From: Nibrella saemangeumensis
GTDB lineage: Bacteria > Bacteroidota > Bacteroidia > Cytophagales > Spirosomataceae
DNA length: 64,000 nucleotides
Direction: 5' to 3'
Assembly: GCF_039541915.1 (NCBI RefSeq)
Contig: NZ_BAABHD010000014.1
Span: 62,001-126,000 of the forward strand
A model generated the notes under the pieces. That model was not told the DNA's origin. It did no database searches and was given only the letters and a program-made list of their open reading frames with translations. Made by a program: the position numbers and the translations under genes. Shown here in pieces: positions 43,248-52,034 of this stretch. Each line of letters opens with the position of its first letter. Within the stretch, counting starts at the first letter, position 1.

Positions 43248-44159
43248 ATGGAACGCCGTCTCTTTTTGAAACACAGCCTGTTTTCCGGAGCTGCCGTGCT
43301 GCCAGTCCTGGCCGTTACCGCTTCCGCCAGGGCTGAAGATCATACCCCATTTAAAACCAAATTTTCGCCCGAGTTTGGCATTTTCAGCGCGTTGGCCGGT
43401 ACCGATCCGGTGGAGCAGATCAAGTGGGGCCACGACCAGGGATTCCGGGCGTGGGAAAATACCATGCTCAAAAACCGGCCGGTCGCCGAGCAGGAGCGCA
43501 TCAGCAAAGCCGTTCAGCAACTCGGCATGGAGTTTGGGCAGTTTGTCGGTACGCTGACCTTCAAGGATGTGACCTTCGCCGGCCGCGACGCCGGTCAGCG
43601 CGACAAAGTGCTGGCCGATGTGCGGGCCTCGGTAGAGATTGCCAAACGGATGAACACAAAGTTCGTTCACAACGTGCTGGGCATGGCCGACCCGAAACTT
43701 CCCTGGGATTTCCAGATGGCCAACGCCATCGACCTGCTGAAGCGCATCGCCGATATCTACGAACCCCACGGGCTGGTGATGGTCATGGAATCCATGAATC
43801 ACAAGATTGACCATCCCGGTATGTTCCTGCATACCATCCCGCAGGCCTACGCCTTAGCCAAAGCCGTGGGGCGGCCCAGCGTAAAGGTCCTGTTTGATTT
43901 CTACCACGTCCAGATTCAGGAAGGTAACGTGCTGCCGACGCTGGACTATGCCTGGGACGAAATCGCCTATATCCAGGTGGGTGATACCCCCGGCCGGAAA
44001 GAACCAACCTCCGGCGAAATCAACTACCCAAACGTACTACAACACCTCTACAACAAAGGCTATCGGGGCTTTGTCGGCCTGGAACACGGTATCAGCAAAC
44101 CCGGCAAGGAGGGTACGCTGGCCGCCCTGCAGGCCTACCGGGCTATCGATATCAGATGA
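43248..44159 (+). CDS. Tat-exported hydroxypyruvate isomerase-like TIM-barrel protein
   Basis: A 303-residue protein of the xylose-isomerase-like TIM-barrel (Hyi) group. The N-terminus has a twin-arginine-like signal (ERRLFLKHSLFSGAAVLPVLAV). The barrel shows GIFSALAGTDPVEQIKWGHDQGFRAWE, VMVMESMNHKID with the usual metal-binding Glu, VLFDFYHVQIQEG with Asp and His, and GFVGLEHG with the last Glu. It is probably a sugar or hydroxypyruvate epimerase/isomerase acting outside the cytoplasm. It follows the propeller-cytochrome gene and is convergent, 7 bases away, with the sulfatase gene. Confidence 0.85.
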   Translation: MERRLFLKHSLFSGAAVLPVLAVTASARAEDHTPFKTKFSPEFGIFSALAGTDPVEQIKWGHDQGFRAWENTMLKNRPVAEQERISKAVQQLGMEFGQFVGTLTFKDVTFAGRDAGQRDKVLADVRASVEIAKRMNTKFVHNVLGMADPKLPWDFQMANAIDLLKRIADIYEPHGLVMVMESMNHKIDHPGMFLHTIPQAYALAKAVGRPSVKVLFDFYHVQIQEGNVLPTLDYAWDEIAYIQVGDTPGRKEPTSGEINYPNVLQHLYNKGYRGFVGLEHGISKPGKEGTLAALQAYRAIDIR

Positions 44160-44166
44160 ATCGAAT

Positions 44167-45594
44167 CTATTTGAGCCGGTAGGTGGGGTATTCGTCAAAC
44201 CGGTTGTCCGTTGGGACAAGGCGTGGGTCGCCGGTCTGCTTCATCCAGGTATTGAGTTGCTGCCGCAGTTGGGTCAGTTGGCGGGCATAGGCTTTGTTGC
44301 CGGCCAGGTTGTTCAGCTGATGCGGGTCTTTGCGGACATCGTACAATTCTTCGGCCGGGCGCTGCCCATAGGCCAGCGTAAACAACTGCTTCTCCTGCGC
44401 TGAGGCTGGTTGTCGCTCCTGCATACCGGTGCGGTAAAAGACTTCGCCGGCAAAATAGCGGTCGGGCCGGCAGTTGCGGATGTACAGAAAATCGTTCGTC
44501 CGGACGGCCCGCATGGGGTAGCTCAGGCGGCCGTCGGGCGGGAGCGAATCGCCCATGGGAATGTAATGCACTTCACGTTCGAGATAGACGGCTTTGGGGG
44601 CGGGCGTATTTCCTTTGAACAGGGGCATCAGACTGGTAAATGACAGGTCCTGTGGTTGTAACCCGGCGGCTTCCAGAAACGTGGGGGCCAGTTGACCCAG
44701 ATTCACCAGGGCATCCGTCCGGCCGGCGTTAACCTTTCCCTTCCAGTACACCAGCATGGGCACCCGCGTACCGGCATCGTACAGATTGGTCTTGGCGCGG
44801 TCAAACGGGTGGCCGTTGTCGCTGGTGACGACAATGAGCGTGTTGTCCAGCCGACCACTCTTCGCCAGAGCATCCAGCGCTTCGCCCAGCTTCTTGTCCA
44901 TCAGTTCAATGCGGTGGTAATAATCCAGTAGATCGCTACGGGTAGCGGGCGTGTCGGGCAGGTAAGGTGGCAGGTCAACGGCTTCCGGGCGGTAGCCGGC
45001 CTGAATGCCTTCGCCGGGGGTAAAGGGGCGGTGGGGTTCGCCGGTACCGTACCAGAAACAGAACGGCTGGTCGGCGGGGAGCTGCTGCAAGAAGTCGGTA
45101 AACGATTTATAGCGCTCACCAGCCGGGTTACTGGCGTAGCCGTCCGGGTGGCTTTTCCAGCCGGGCAGCCAGCCGCCACCGGGGCCCCAGCCTTTCTCGC
45201 AGTAGCCGGTGCGGTAGCCGGTTGCCTGCAGCCGATCGGGATACACCGAAAACTTTTTCGGCAGGTAGCTCCACAGGTTGGCACCCGCTTCGAGCTGGTG
45301 CGGGTAGCGGCCCGTTAGCACGGCTGCCCGGGAGGGGGTGCAGGAGGGCGATGCACAAAAGGCCTGCGTGAACAACAGACCCTGCTGCGCCAGCCGGTCA
45401 AAATGGGGTGTTTTGGCTACCCTGTCGCCGTAGATGCCGGCATGGGGAAAGCCCCAGTCGTCGGCGAAAAAAAACAGGATGTCAGGCCGTTGCGGAGGAG
45501 CTTTTCCTGCATGGCTGGTCAGCAGCAGCCAACCGGCCAGCAGACAGGTCCCCAGCAGCAGGTAAGTAATGGTACGGTGGAACAGGAATAGCAT
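44167..45594 (-). CDS. Sulfatase (S1 family, heparan N-sulfatase-like)
   Basis: A 475-residue exported sulfatase with an N-terminal signal helix (TITYLLLGTCLLAGWLLL). The formylglycine motif is CTPSR, with Cys85 in SPSCTPSRAAVLTGRYPHQ, and metal ligands include the Asp pair in FFFADDWGFPHAG. Later VVTSDNGHPFDRAK supplies the second metal-binding Asp/Asn. The sequence around the Cys and EAGANLWSYLP resembles the sulfamidase branch, though the subfamily is not certain. It is the last gene of the FecR-SusC-SusD operon, which suggests a sulfated glycan as substrate. The matching maturase is not in the window. Confidence 0.93.
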   Translation of the reverse strand: MLFLFHRTITYLLLGTCLLAGWLLLTSHAGKAPPQRPDILFFFADDWGFPHAGIYGDRVAKTPHFDRLAQQGLLFTQAFCASPSCTPSRAAVLTGRYPHQLEAGANLWSYLPKKFSVYPDRLQATGYRTGYCEKGWGPGGGWLPGWKSHPDGYASNPAGERYKSFTDFLQQLPADQPFCFWYGTGEPHRPFTPGEGIQAGYRPEAVDLPPYLPDTPATRSDLLDYYHRIELMDKKLGEALDALAKSGRLDNTLIVVTSDNGHPFDRAKTNLYDAGTRVPMLVYWKGKVNAGRTDALVNLGQLAPTFLEAAGLQPQDLSFTSLMPLFKGNTPAPKAVYLEREVHYIPMGDSLPPDGRLSYPMRAVRTNDFLYIRNCRPDRYFAGEVFYRTGMQERQPASAQEKQLFTLAYGQRPAEELYDVRKDPHQLNNLAGNKAYARQLTQLRQQLNTWMKQTGDPRLVPTDNRFDEYPTYRLK

Positions 45595-45632
45595 AAGTAA
45601 CGGATACGTGGCGGTATGGGCAGGCTAAGAAT

Positions 45633-45655
45633 TGGGGCGCTGATGCAGCGCCCCA
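45633..45655. other. Intercistronic hairpin between SusD and sulfatase genes
   Basis: TGGGGCGCT and AGCGCCCCA form a perfect 9-bp stem with a 5-nt loop. There is no U-tract on the minus strand, so an mRNA-processing or stability role between the SusD and sulfatase genes is more likely than termination. Confidence 0.45.
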
Positions 45656-45696
45656 TTACCTGTATCCCTAACCATTGTTTAACCCTATTTGCAAGA

Positions 45697-47139
45697 TCAA
45701 TAACCCGGATTCTGGGCCAGCGCCGGGTTGAGGTCGCGCTCGCGTTGGGGCACTGGAAACAGCAGCTGGTACGGCTGAATCCGGTAGTTCTTGGCCGTCA
45801 GCACCGGCTGCGCTACGCCAAACCGCAGCAAATCGAACCAGCGGTGGTTCTCAAAGGCCAACTCCACCCGGCGCTCCTGCAGCAGGGCGGTGCGGAAGGC
45901 GGCCTGACTGGGTACGTCGGCCTGCGTCAGGTCGGCTAAGCCGGCCCGCTTCCGGACCCGGTTCAGGGCGGTGAACGCTTCGGCATTGCCGTATCCCTGC
46001 TCGTTGAGTGCCTCGGCCAGCATCAGCAGGACATCGGCGTAACGCAGCACAATGAAGTTGTCGTCGTGGTCGAGCGTGGCGGTGGGCGGGCTGCTAAACT
46101 TTTTCTGGTAAAAGGACAGGGGCGGATTGCCGCGCTCGCCCGCCTTTAACTGCCCAATGGACAGGTCTTTCCGCAGGTCGCCTTTTTCGTACGCATTCAC
46201 CAGGTCTTCGGTCGGCACATTATTGCCCTGCCCACCGCCGGAGTTGCCGCCCCAGATGCGGGCATCCTGCGGAGACATGGCGTCGGCGAAGGGGCTCCCC
46301 TCGCGGTCGGTGCCCAGCCCGGCCTTGAACTGAATCTCAAACAGCGATTCCTTGTGGTTGGCGTTGTTGGGCCGGAACACGTCGGCGTAACCGGGTAGCA
46401 GATCGAACTTGCCGGAGCTGACGATCTCCCGCAGCCGGGTGGTCGCTTCGGTATAGTTTTTCCGGGTCAGGTAGACCTTGGCCAGTAGCCCTTTGGCCGC
46501 CCAGCGGGTAGCCCGGCCAATGTCGTTGCCCGTATAGGCGTCCGGCAGCTTCTGCTCCGCCGATTGCAGGTCCGCAATGATCTGGGCGTACACTTTATCG
46601 ACCGGCTCCCGCAACTGATTAAAGGCTTCGAAGGGGTTGACCGTCGGGGTAATTACCAGCGGTACCTCGCCAAACAGCCGCACCAGGTTGAAGTAGGTAT
46701 AGGCTCTCAGGAACTGCGCTTCGCCCTGGAACTGATCTTTCGCTTTTGAGTCAATAGCGGTAGCCTCCAGCTTGCTGAGTACCAGATTGGCCCGGTTGAT
46801 CAGCTGGTAGGAGGTCTGCCACTGGGCCTGCATCAGGCGGTTGTCGGTGAGTACCCGGAACTCATCAACCTGGTACCAGGTCTCGCCAAACGAACCCGGC
46901 GTGGTGACGGTGAGGGTATTGTCCGATACCAGCTCCATCATGCCCCAGCTGGACTCCTGGTAGCTGCGGTTTTGCAGCGCATCGTAAACGCCCCGCGTAG
47001 CCAGGTTGAAATCCCCGGCGGTCTTGAAAAAGTTTACATCACTTACCTGCGAACGGGGACCCAGTTCGAGGTACTGCTCGCCACAGCCGGTTAGCAGTAC
47101 GGCAGTCAATACGGATGCGTATATGATTCTTGATGTCAT
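45697..47139 (-). CDS. SusD/RagB family nutrient-binding lipoprotein
   Basis: A 480-residue lipoprotein partner of the SusC gene 19 bases upstream. The signal ends in LTGCGEQYLELGPRSQVSDVNFF, with the lipid-bearing Cys. SusD segments are FQGEAQFLRAYTYFNLVRLFGEVPLVI, ATRWAAKGLLAKVYLTRKNY and LRYADVLLMLAEALNEQGYGNAEAFTALNRVRKRAG. With the adjacent sulfatase it probably handles a sulfated polysaccharide. Confidence 0.94.
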   Translation of the reverse strand: MTSRIIYASVLTAVLLTGCGEQYLELGPRSQVSDVNFFKTAGDFNLATRGVYDALQNRSYQESSWGMMELVSDNTLTVTTPGSFGETWYQVDEFRVLTDNRLMQAQWQTSYQLINRANLVLSKLEATAIDSKAKDQFQGEAQFLRAYTYFNLVRLFGEVPLVITPTVNPFEAFNQLREPVDKVYAQIIADLQSAEQKLPDAYTGNDIGRATRWAAKGLLAKVYLTRKNYTEATTRLREIVSSGKFDLLPGYADVFRPNNANHKESLFEIQFKAGLGTDREGSPFADAMSPQDARIWGGNSGGGQGNNVPTEDLVNAYEKGDLRKDLSIGQLKAGERGNPPLSFYQKKFSSPPTATLDHDDNFIVLRYADVLLMLAEALNEQGYGNAEAFTALNRVRKRAGLADLTQADVPSQAAFRTALLQERRVELAFENHRWFDLLRFGVAQPVLTAKNYRIQPYQLLFPVPQRERDLNPALAQNPGY

Positions 47140-47158
47140 GGTCTGTCAGGTTCTTAGG

Positions 47159-50100
47159 TTAGAAAGTTACCGCTACGCCAGCCGTGTAGGTACGGGCAAT
47201 GGGGTAGCCGCCGGCGTCGATACCCTGCTCCAGCGCACTGTCACCGCGCTCGTTGGTTTCGGGGTCAAAGCCACGGTACTTCGTGAAGGTGTACAGGTTG
47301 GCTCCGTTAACAAACAGGCGGGCACTGGCCAGGCTGATTTTTCGGGTCCACTCGCCCGGTAGGGTGTACGACAGCGCGACGTTGCGTACGCGCAGGAAAG
47401 AGCCGTCTTCTACGTAGAAGGTCGAGAACGCATCAGGCGGATTGTTCCGGGGGTTCAGAATAGCGCGGGGCACATCACCGTTGCCGGGCTGCTCGGGTGA
47501 GCGCCAGCGGTCGCGGGTGATGGCGTGCTGCCGCAGGTTGCCATTCATATTGCTCATCCACCGCAGCGGCAGGTTGGCGACCTTGTTGCCCACCGAGCCG
47601 TTGAGCAGCACACTCAGGTCGAAGCCCTTGTAGCTGAAGTTGTTGGTCATGCCAAAAATGAAGCGCGGGAACGGGTTGCCGATAAAGGTACGGTCGTCGT
47701 TGTTGATGACGCCATCGTTGTTGACATCCACAAACCGGCGGTCGCCCGGCTGCGCAAGGGGCTGAACCTTCTTGCCGTCTTTGGTGTAGCTGTCCACCTC
47801 CTGCTGGTTCCTGAAAACTCCGCCGTTGAGCAGGCCGAAGAACTGCGCCATGGGCTGGCCGACCTGCGTAACCGACAACTGCGCCACGGGCGATGCATCG
47901 CCGAACAGCCGGGTACCGGCGGCTCCCAGATCCAGTACTTTGTTCTGGTTCGTAGACAGGTTCAGGTTAGTGCTCCAGCGGACGTTGCCCGTCAGATTCT
48001 GCGTGTTCACGGTAAACTCCCAGCCTTTGTTCTCAATGGAACCAATATTCTGGAGCGCACCCGTAAAGCCGCTGCTCGACGGGATGGCTACGCTCAGGAG
48101 CAGGTCGCGGGTTTTATTGTAGTAGTAATCGACCGTTAGCATAATGCGGTTGTTCAGCAGGCCGATGTCGACCCCGGCATCCCATTTGGTGGCCGTTTCC
48201 CAGGTGAGCTGGTTGTTGCCGATGTTGGCGGGTATAATGGCGTCGATGACACTGCCCAGGCCGGCTCCACCCACGTACTGGCCGGGATTCAGCAGGGTCT
48301 GCGCCGAATAGTTACCGATCTCGTTGTTACCGGTGACGCCGTAGCTGAGCCGCCATTTCCAGTCGGAGATGGCTCTGACCGGCTTCAGGAACGACTCTTC
48401 CGACATCCGCCAGCCGACGGCGAACGACGGGAACGAGCCGAACTTCTTCGCGCTGCCGAAGCGTGATGAGCCGTCCGTCCGGTAGGTGGCCGTTAGCAGG
48501 TAGCGGTCGTTGAAGCTGTAGTTGATCCGCGCCAGGTACGACAGCAGCCGCCACTGTTCGCTGTTGGCCGAACCCTGATCGGCCGGGCCGATGGGGTACG
48601 GAATGAGGTCGTTGGGCAGCGCAGCCCGACCCACCGACATAAACTCGGTGGTGGCCTGCTGCACTGTATACCCGGCCAGGGCGTTCAGATTATGCGCTCC
48701 CCGGTTCCAGTTGTACGAGAGCGTGTTTTCGTTCAGCCAGTTCAGGATTTCTGCCGAGTTGGTATTGGCCGAGGGAACGGTCGGTGGCAGGGCAGTGGTG
48801 CCGTACTGCGAGCTGAAGAAGTTGCGGTTGCGCGTGTTCGACACATCGGCTCCCAGCGTACTGCGCAGGCGCAGGTTCCGCAGGACTTCAATATCCAGGT
48901 AGGCGTTGGACAATACCCGTCCGATGCTCCGGATACGGGTGGCTTCGCTGGCCAGCGCTACCGGGTTGAACATGGCGGTTACGTTCAGCCGGGAGTCGGC
49001 AATCTGCTGGCCGTACGAGCCGTCGGGGTTATAGACCGGCACCCCCGGAAACATCAGCAGGGCCGTGTTGATGATACTCTGGTTGTTGAAGTGCCCCGTG
49101 GCCTGTACAATGTTGGCCGTGGAATAGGAAGGAGCCAGGCTCACGCCCATTTTCACGCGGGGGCTGAGGTCGGCGTCCAGGTTGGCCCGGAAGGAATAGC
49201 GCTTGAAATCGGAGTTGATGATAATACCCTGCTGGTTGAACAGCCCTCCGCTGACGGCGAACCGCAGCTTGTCGGTGCCGCCCGACACGTTCAACTGGTA
49301 CGTCTGAATGGGCGCTTTCCGGAAAACGGCTCCCTGCCAGTCGGTGGTGGCGGTATAGCTGTTGGGGTCGATCATACCATCGGGTATGCGGAAGGCCCCC
49401 CGGTTGGCATTGGGCGTTGCCAGGTACGCGTCGAGCGACTGGCTGGCGGGGCGCAGGTCGGCGCGGGCGTTCCAGCCGTTAATGCGGGCTTCGCTGTATA
49501 CCTCGGCCTGCTCGCGGGCCGTAAGCTGCGGAATGGTGCGGGCCACTTCCTGCCAGCCGGTGGAGGCATTGAATTCCACCTGTGTTTTGCCGGACTTCCC
49601 GCGTTTGGTGGTAATCAGCACCACGCCGTTGGCACCCCGTGAGCCGTAGATGGCCGTAGCCGACGCATCTTTCAGGATCTCCATGCTTTCGATGTCGTTC
49701 GGGTCAATGGAGTTCAGGGTATTTAAGTCGTTGCCGCTGGGAGCCGTAATGGGGAAGCCATCGACCACGTACAGCGGCTGGTTGTTGCCGACGGTGCCCA
49801 TACCACGAATCCGGACGGCTACGCCACCACCCGGACCGCCCGACGTCTGCACGACCTGCACCCCGGCTACCTGGCCCTGCAACTTCTGGTCCAGGCCGGC
49901 TACCGGAATGTTTTTGATGGCTTTTTGGTCGACCGACGCAATGGAGCCGGTAATATCCCGGCGGTTCTGCGTGCCGTATCCCACTACCACCACCTCGTTC
50001 AGCGACTTGACATCGGCCGCCAGCGTGATGTTAACGGTGGTGCGGTTGCCTACCGGTACTTCCTGCGGCAGGTACCCGATAAAGGAGAAGACCAGGACGG

Positions 50101-50719
50101 CATTCTCGTCGGGTACGCTGATGGAGTAGCGGCCGCTGCCGTCGGTCACGGCTCCGGTCTGGGTGCCTTTGAGGGTGACGTTAACCCCCGGCAGGCCTTC
50201 GCCGGTATCGCCCGCCCGGACTTGTCCGGTTACCGTTACGCGCATCTCCGGCACCGATGCCGTCATGGATTGCATCGGATTTAAGGTGGGTAGGGTGGTC
50301 CGGTTGGCCGAAGGGTCCAGATCGGTAGTGGCCGAGGTTTTGGGCTGTACCTCCCGGATAGTGCGGCTTTTGGCTGGTTCATCGGGCAGGATCACGTACA
50401 CGTTCCTGTCGACTTTCTCGTAGCGCAGATTGACCGACCGCAGCAGCTGCTGGATCTGGTCATCTACCGGGGCGTTGGTGGCCGGTCCGGCTTCCACGAC
50501 CTTGTTCTCAACCGTTTTGCGGTCGTAGGAGAAGGATACGCCGTGTTTGCGGCTCAGTTCATTCAGGACCTGTTTCAGGGGCCGGGTGGCCGGCGTCCGC
50601 TGTTCAGTACGCTGCTGCGGCTGTTGAATGGAGGCTAGGGTCTGGCTGTGCGACGCGTTCAGATTGAACAAAAGGATCGCTAACAGACCAGCACTGGTCG
50701 TACATAGTGGTTTTTTCAT
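47159..50719 (-). CDS. SusC/RagA transporter with N-terminal STN signalling domain
   Basis: A 1186-residue TonB-dependent transporter, longer than the other two SusC proteins because it carries an STN domain (about residues 42-110, PLKQVLNELSRKHGVSFSYDRKTVENK). That domain contacts a FecR-type anti-sigma factor. Then come a carboxypeptidase regulatory-like domain (VTGQVRAGDTGEGLPGVNVTLKG), the SusC box NEVVVVGYGTQNRRDITGS, a plug (VLKDASATAIYGSRGANGV by analogy; here MEILKDASATAIYGSRG) and the barrel. The FecR gene lies directly upstream, so ligand uptake should feed back on transcription. Confidence 0.95.
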   Translation of the reverse strand: MKKPLCTTSAGLLAILLFNLNASHSQTLASIQQPQQRTEQRTPATRPLKQVLNELSRKHGVSFSYDRKTVENKVVEAGPATNAPVDDQIQQLLRSVNLRYEKVDRNVYVILPDEPAKSRTIREVQPKTSATTDLDPSANRTTLPTLNPMQSMTASVPEMRVTVTGQVRAGDTGEGLPGVNVTLKGTQTGAVTDGSGRYSISVPDENAVLVFSFIGYLPQEVPVGNRTTVNITLAADVKSLNEVVVVGYGTQNRRDITGSIASVDQKAIKNIPVAGLDQKLQGQVAGVQVVQTSGGPGGGVAVRIRGMGTVGNNQPLYVVDGFPITAPSGNDLNTLNSIDPNDIESMEILKDASATAIYGSRGANGVVLITTKRGKSGKTQVEFNASTGWQEVARTIPQLTAREQAEVYSEARINGWNARADLRPASQSLDAYLATPNANRGAFRIPDGMIDPNSYTATTDWQGAVFRKAPIQTYQLNVSGGTDKLRFAVSGGLFNQQGIIINSDFKRYSFRANLDADLSPRVKMGVSLAPSYSTANIVQATGHFNNQSIINTALLMFPGVPVYNPDGSYGQQIADSRLNVTAMFNPVALASEATRIRSIGRVLSNAYLDIEVLRNLRLRSTLGADVSNTRNRNFFSSQYGTTALPPTVPSANTNSAEILNWLNENTLSYNWNRGAHNLNALAGYTVQQATTEFMSVGRAALPNDLIPYPIGPADQGSANSEQWRLLSYLARINYSFNDRYLLTATYRTDGSSRFGSAKKFGSFPSFAVGWRMSEESFLKPVRAISDWKWRLSYGVTGNNEIGNYSAQTLLNPGQYVGGAGLGSVIDAIIPANIGNNQLTWETATKWDAGVDIGLLNNRIMLTVDYYYNKTRDLLLSVAIPSSSGFTGALQNIGSIENKGWEFTVNTQNLTGNVRWSTNLNLSTNQNKVLDLGAAGTRLFGDASPVAQLSVTQVGQPMAQFFGLLNGGVFRNQQEVDSYTKDGKKVQPLAQPGDRRFVDVNNDGVINNDDRTFIGNPFPRFIFGMTNNFSYKGFDLSVLLNGSVGNKVANLPLRWMSNMNGNLRQHAITRDRWRSPEQPGNGDVPRAILNPRNNPPDAFSTFYVEDGSFLRVRNVALSYTLPGEWTRKISLASARLFVNGANLYTFTKYRGFDPETNERGDSALEQGIDAGGYPIARTYTAGVAVTF

Positions 50720-50749
50720 ACAGGTAATCGGTCTGCTCGGGGGTAAGGC

Positions 50750-51787
50750 TTACAGGTTTGTCTTCGTGCGTTGCGAACGGATCAGGATCTGGTTATCCTG
50801 CCGCGTGATTTGTAGCTGGTACGTTCGTTCAAGGGCTTTCAACAGGACATCGACGTTGCCTGACGGAAACGTTCCGTTAAATTCCTGCTGCGCTAAGGTT
50901 TCATCTTCAATGGTCACCGTCAGGCCGTAGTTGTCTTCCAGTAACCGGGCAATGTCGGTCAGTGACGTATTTTCAAAAATCAACTGGTTCTCGGTCCAAG
51001 AGGTGTAAACCTCCGGATTTACCTGTTTCTTCAGGAGCCGGTCTGCTTTGGGTTGTATGTCCACCAGTTCGCCCGGTTGCATCACCATCTGCTGCCCGGC
51101 CATCTGCAGCCGGACTTTGCCGGAGGCCAGCATTACCTGGGCGTGGTCGTTGCGCCGGGTCACGGTAAACTCGGTACCCAGCACCTCGACATTAAACTCT
51201 GAATTGGCATCTACAACAAAGCGCTGGTCGGTGGCCGTATGCACGACCGAGAAAAAGGCTTCGCCGTTCAGCTTCACCTGCCGGACCGCCTGTTCCTTCA
51301 GGTTACGGGGATATGCCAACGAGGAGTTGGCGTTGAGCACCACCGTAGAGCCGTCGGGCAACTGCACCGTCCAGGTTTCGCCGTAGCCGGTCGCTACCTG
51401 CACCATACCGCCCGCTGATTGCCGCCACAGGTAGAAACCCGCCACCGACAGCAGCACCGCCAGGAATACAGCCGCATACCGGCCATATTGCCGCCAGAAA
51501 CCACCCAGCGGCACCGGTTCAGCCGCTACGGCAGGTTGGGTCCGTGGCTGGTCGAGCATCGGTTGCAGCTTCTGCCATTCGGCCGACACGTCGGCGTCGG
51601 TCAGGTCGTCGGGAAAGTCGATGGCCTGAATCAACCGGCGGGCCTCCGTCACCCGTTGGGCCTTGTCGGGGTGCTCCGCCAGCCATTGCTGCCAGAAGCG
51701 GTCCGATTCGACATCGGGGGCTTTGGCCCACTGCTGAAAGTCAGGGTCGAGCACAAAATCTTCTACGGTAAAGTCGTCGTAGCGCAC
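50750..51787 (-). CDS. FecR family anti-sigma / signal-transfer protein
   Basis: A 345-residue inner-membrane protein. The cytosolic N-terminus (DFVLDPDFQQWAKAPDVESDRFWQQWLAEHPDKAQ) is the sigma-contact region of Bacteroidota FecR proteins. One membrane helix lies at about residues 110-127 (AAVFLAVLLSVAGFYLW). The periplasmic FecR domain contains GYGETWTVQLPDGSTVVLNANSSLAYPRNL, and a C-terminal secretin/STN-like domain follows (LIFENTSLTDIARLLEDNYGLTVTIEDE). It is 30 bases upstream of the STN-bearing SusC. The ECF sigma gene usually next to it is absent here. Confidence 0.93.
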   Translation of the reverse strand: MRYDDFTVEDFVLDPDFQQWAKAPDVESDRFWQQWLAEHPDKAQRVTEARRLIQAIDFPDDLTDADVSAEWQKLQPMLDQPRTQPAVAAEPVPLGGFWRQYGRYAAVFLAVLLSVAGFYLWRQSAGGMVQVATGYGETWTVQLPDGSTVVLNANSSLAYPRNLKEQAVRQVKLNGEAFFSVVHTATDQRFVVDANSEFNVEVLGTEFTVTRRNDHAQVMLASGKVRLQMAGQQMVMQPGELVDIQPKADRLLKKQVNPEVYTSWTENQLIFENTSLTDIARLLEDNYGLTVTIEDETLAQQEFNGTFPSGNVDVLLKALERTYQLQITRQDNQILIRSQRTKTNL

Positions 51788-52034
51788 GATGGTACTGATT
51801 TAGGGTAATGAGGAGAATCCGGATTCAACTATAAAGAGAAGGTTGCCGGCTGTTTGTCGTGTCGGAATAGAAACTTTTTTTGAAACTATTGGAGTGGCGG
51901 GTGCTTTTTCGTGACCGGGTACCCCTGACGGGCGGACAATTTCGGGTAAAGCTTTTTTTGTAAATAGGTAAGTTTATGCGGAAACTATTAATTTGAATCG
52001 GCATCACGGCCGGCAGTGCCGTTTTTAAAGCTTT
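51788..52034. other. Divergent regulatory gap between FecR and sensor-kinase genes
   Basis: 247 AT-rich bases with no credible gene. A short terminator-like hairpin (ACGGC/GCCGT followed by TTTTT, 52006-52026) ends 9 bases before the kinase ATG; it is weak. The minus-strand half has A-rich runs on either side of GTTTC repeats but no clear ECF-type promoter that I can name. Confidence 0.35.

Noticed and set aside
51825..52007. Short minus-strand frame in the FecR/kinase gap
   Set aside because: 60 codons, AT-rich, no signal peptide or domain; it overlaps the likely promoter region of the FecR gene.
52006..52026. Terminator-like hairpin just before the sensor-kinase start
   Set aside because: The stem is only 5 bp; a second attenuator was not claimed on this evidence.
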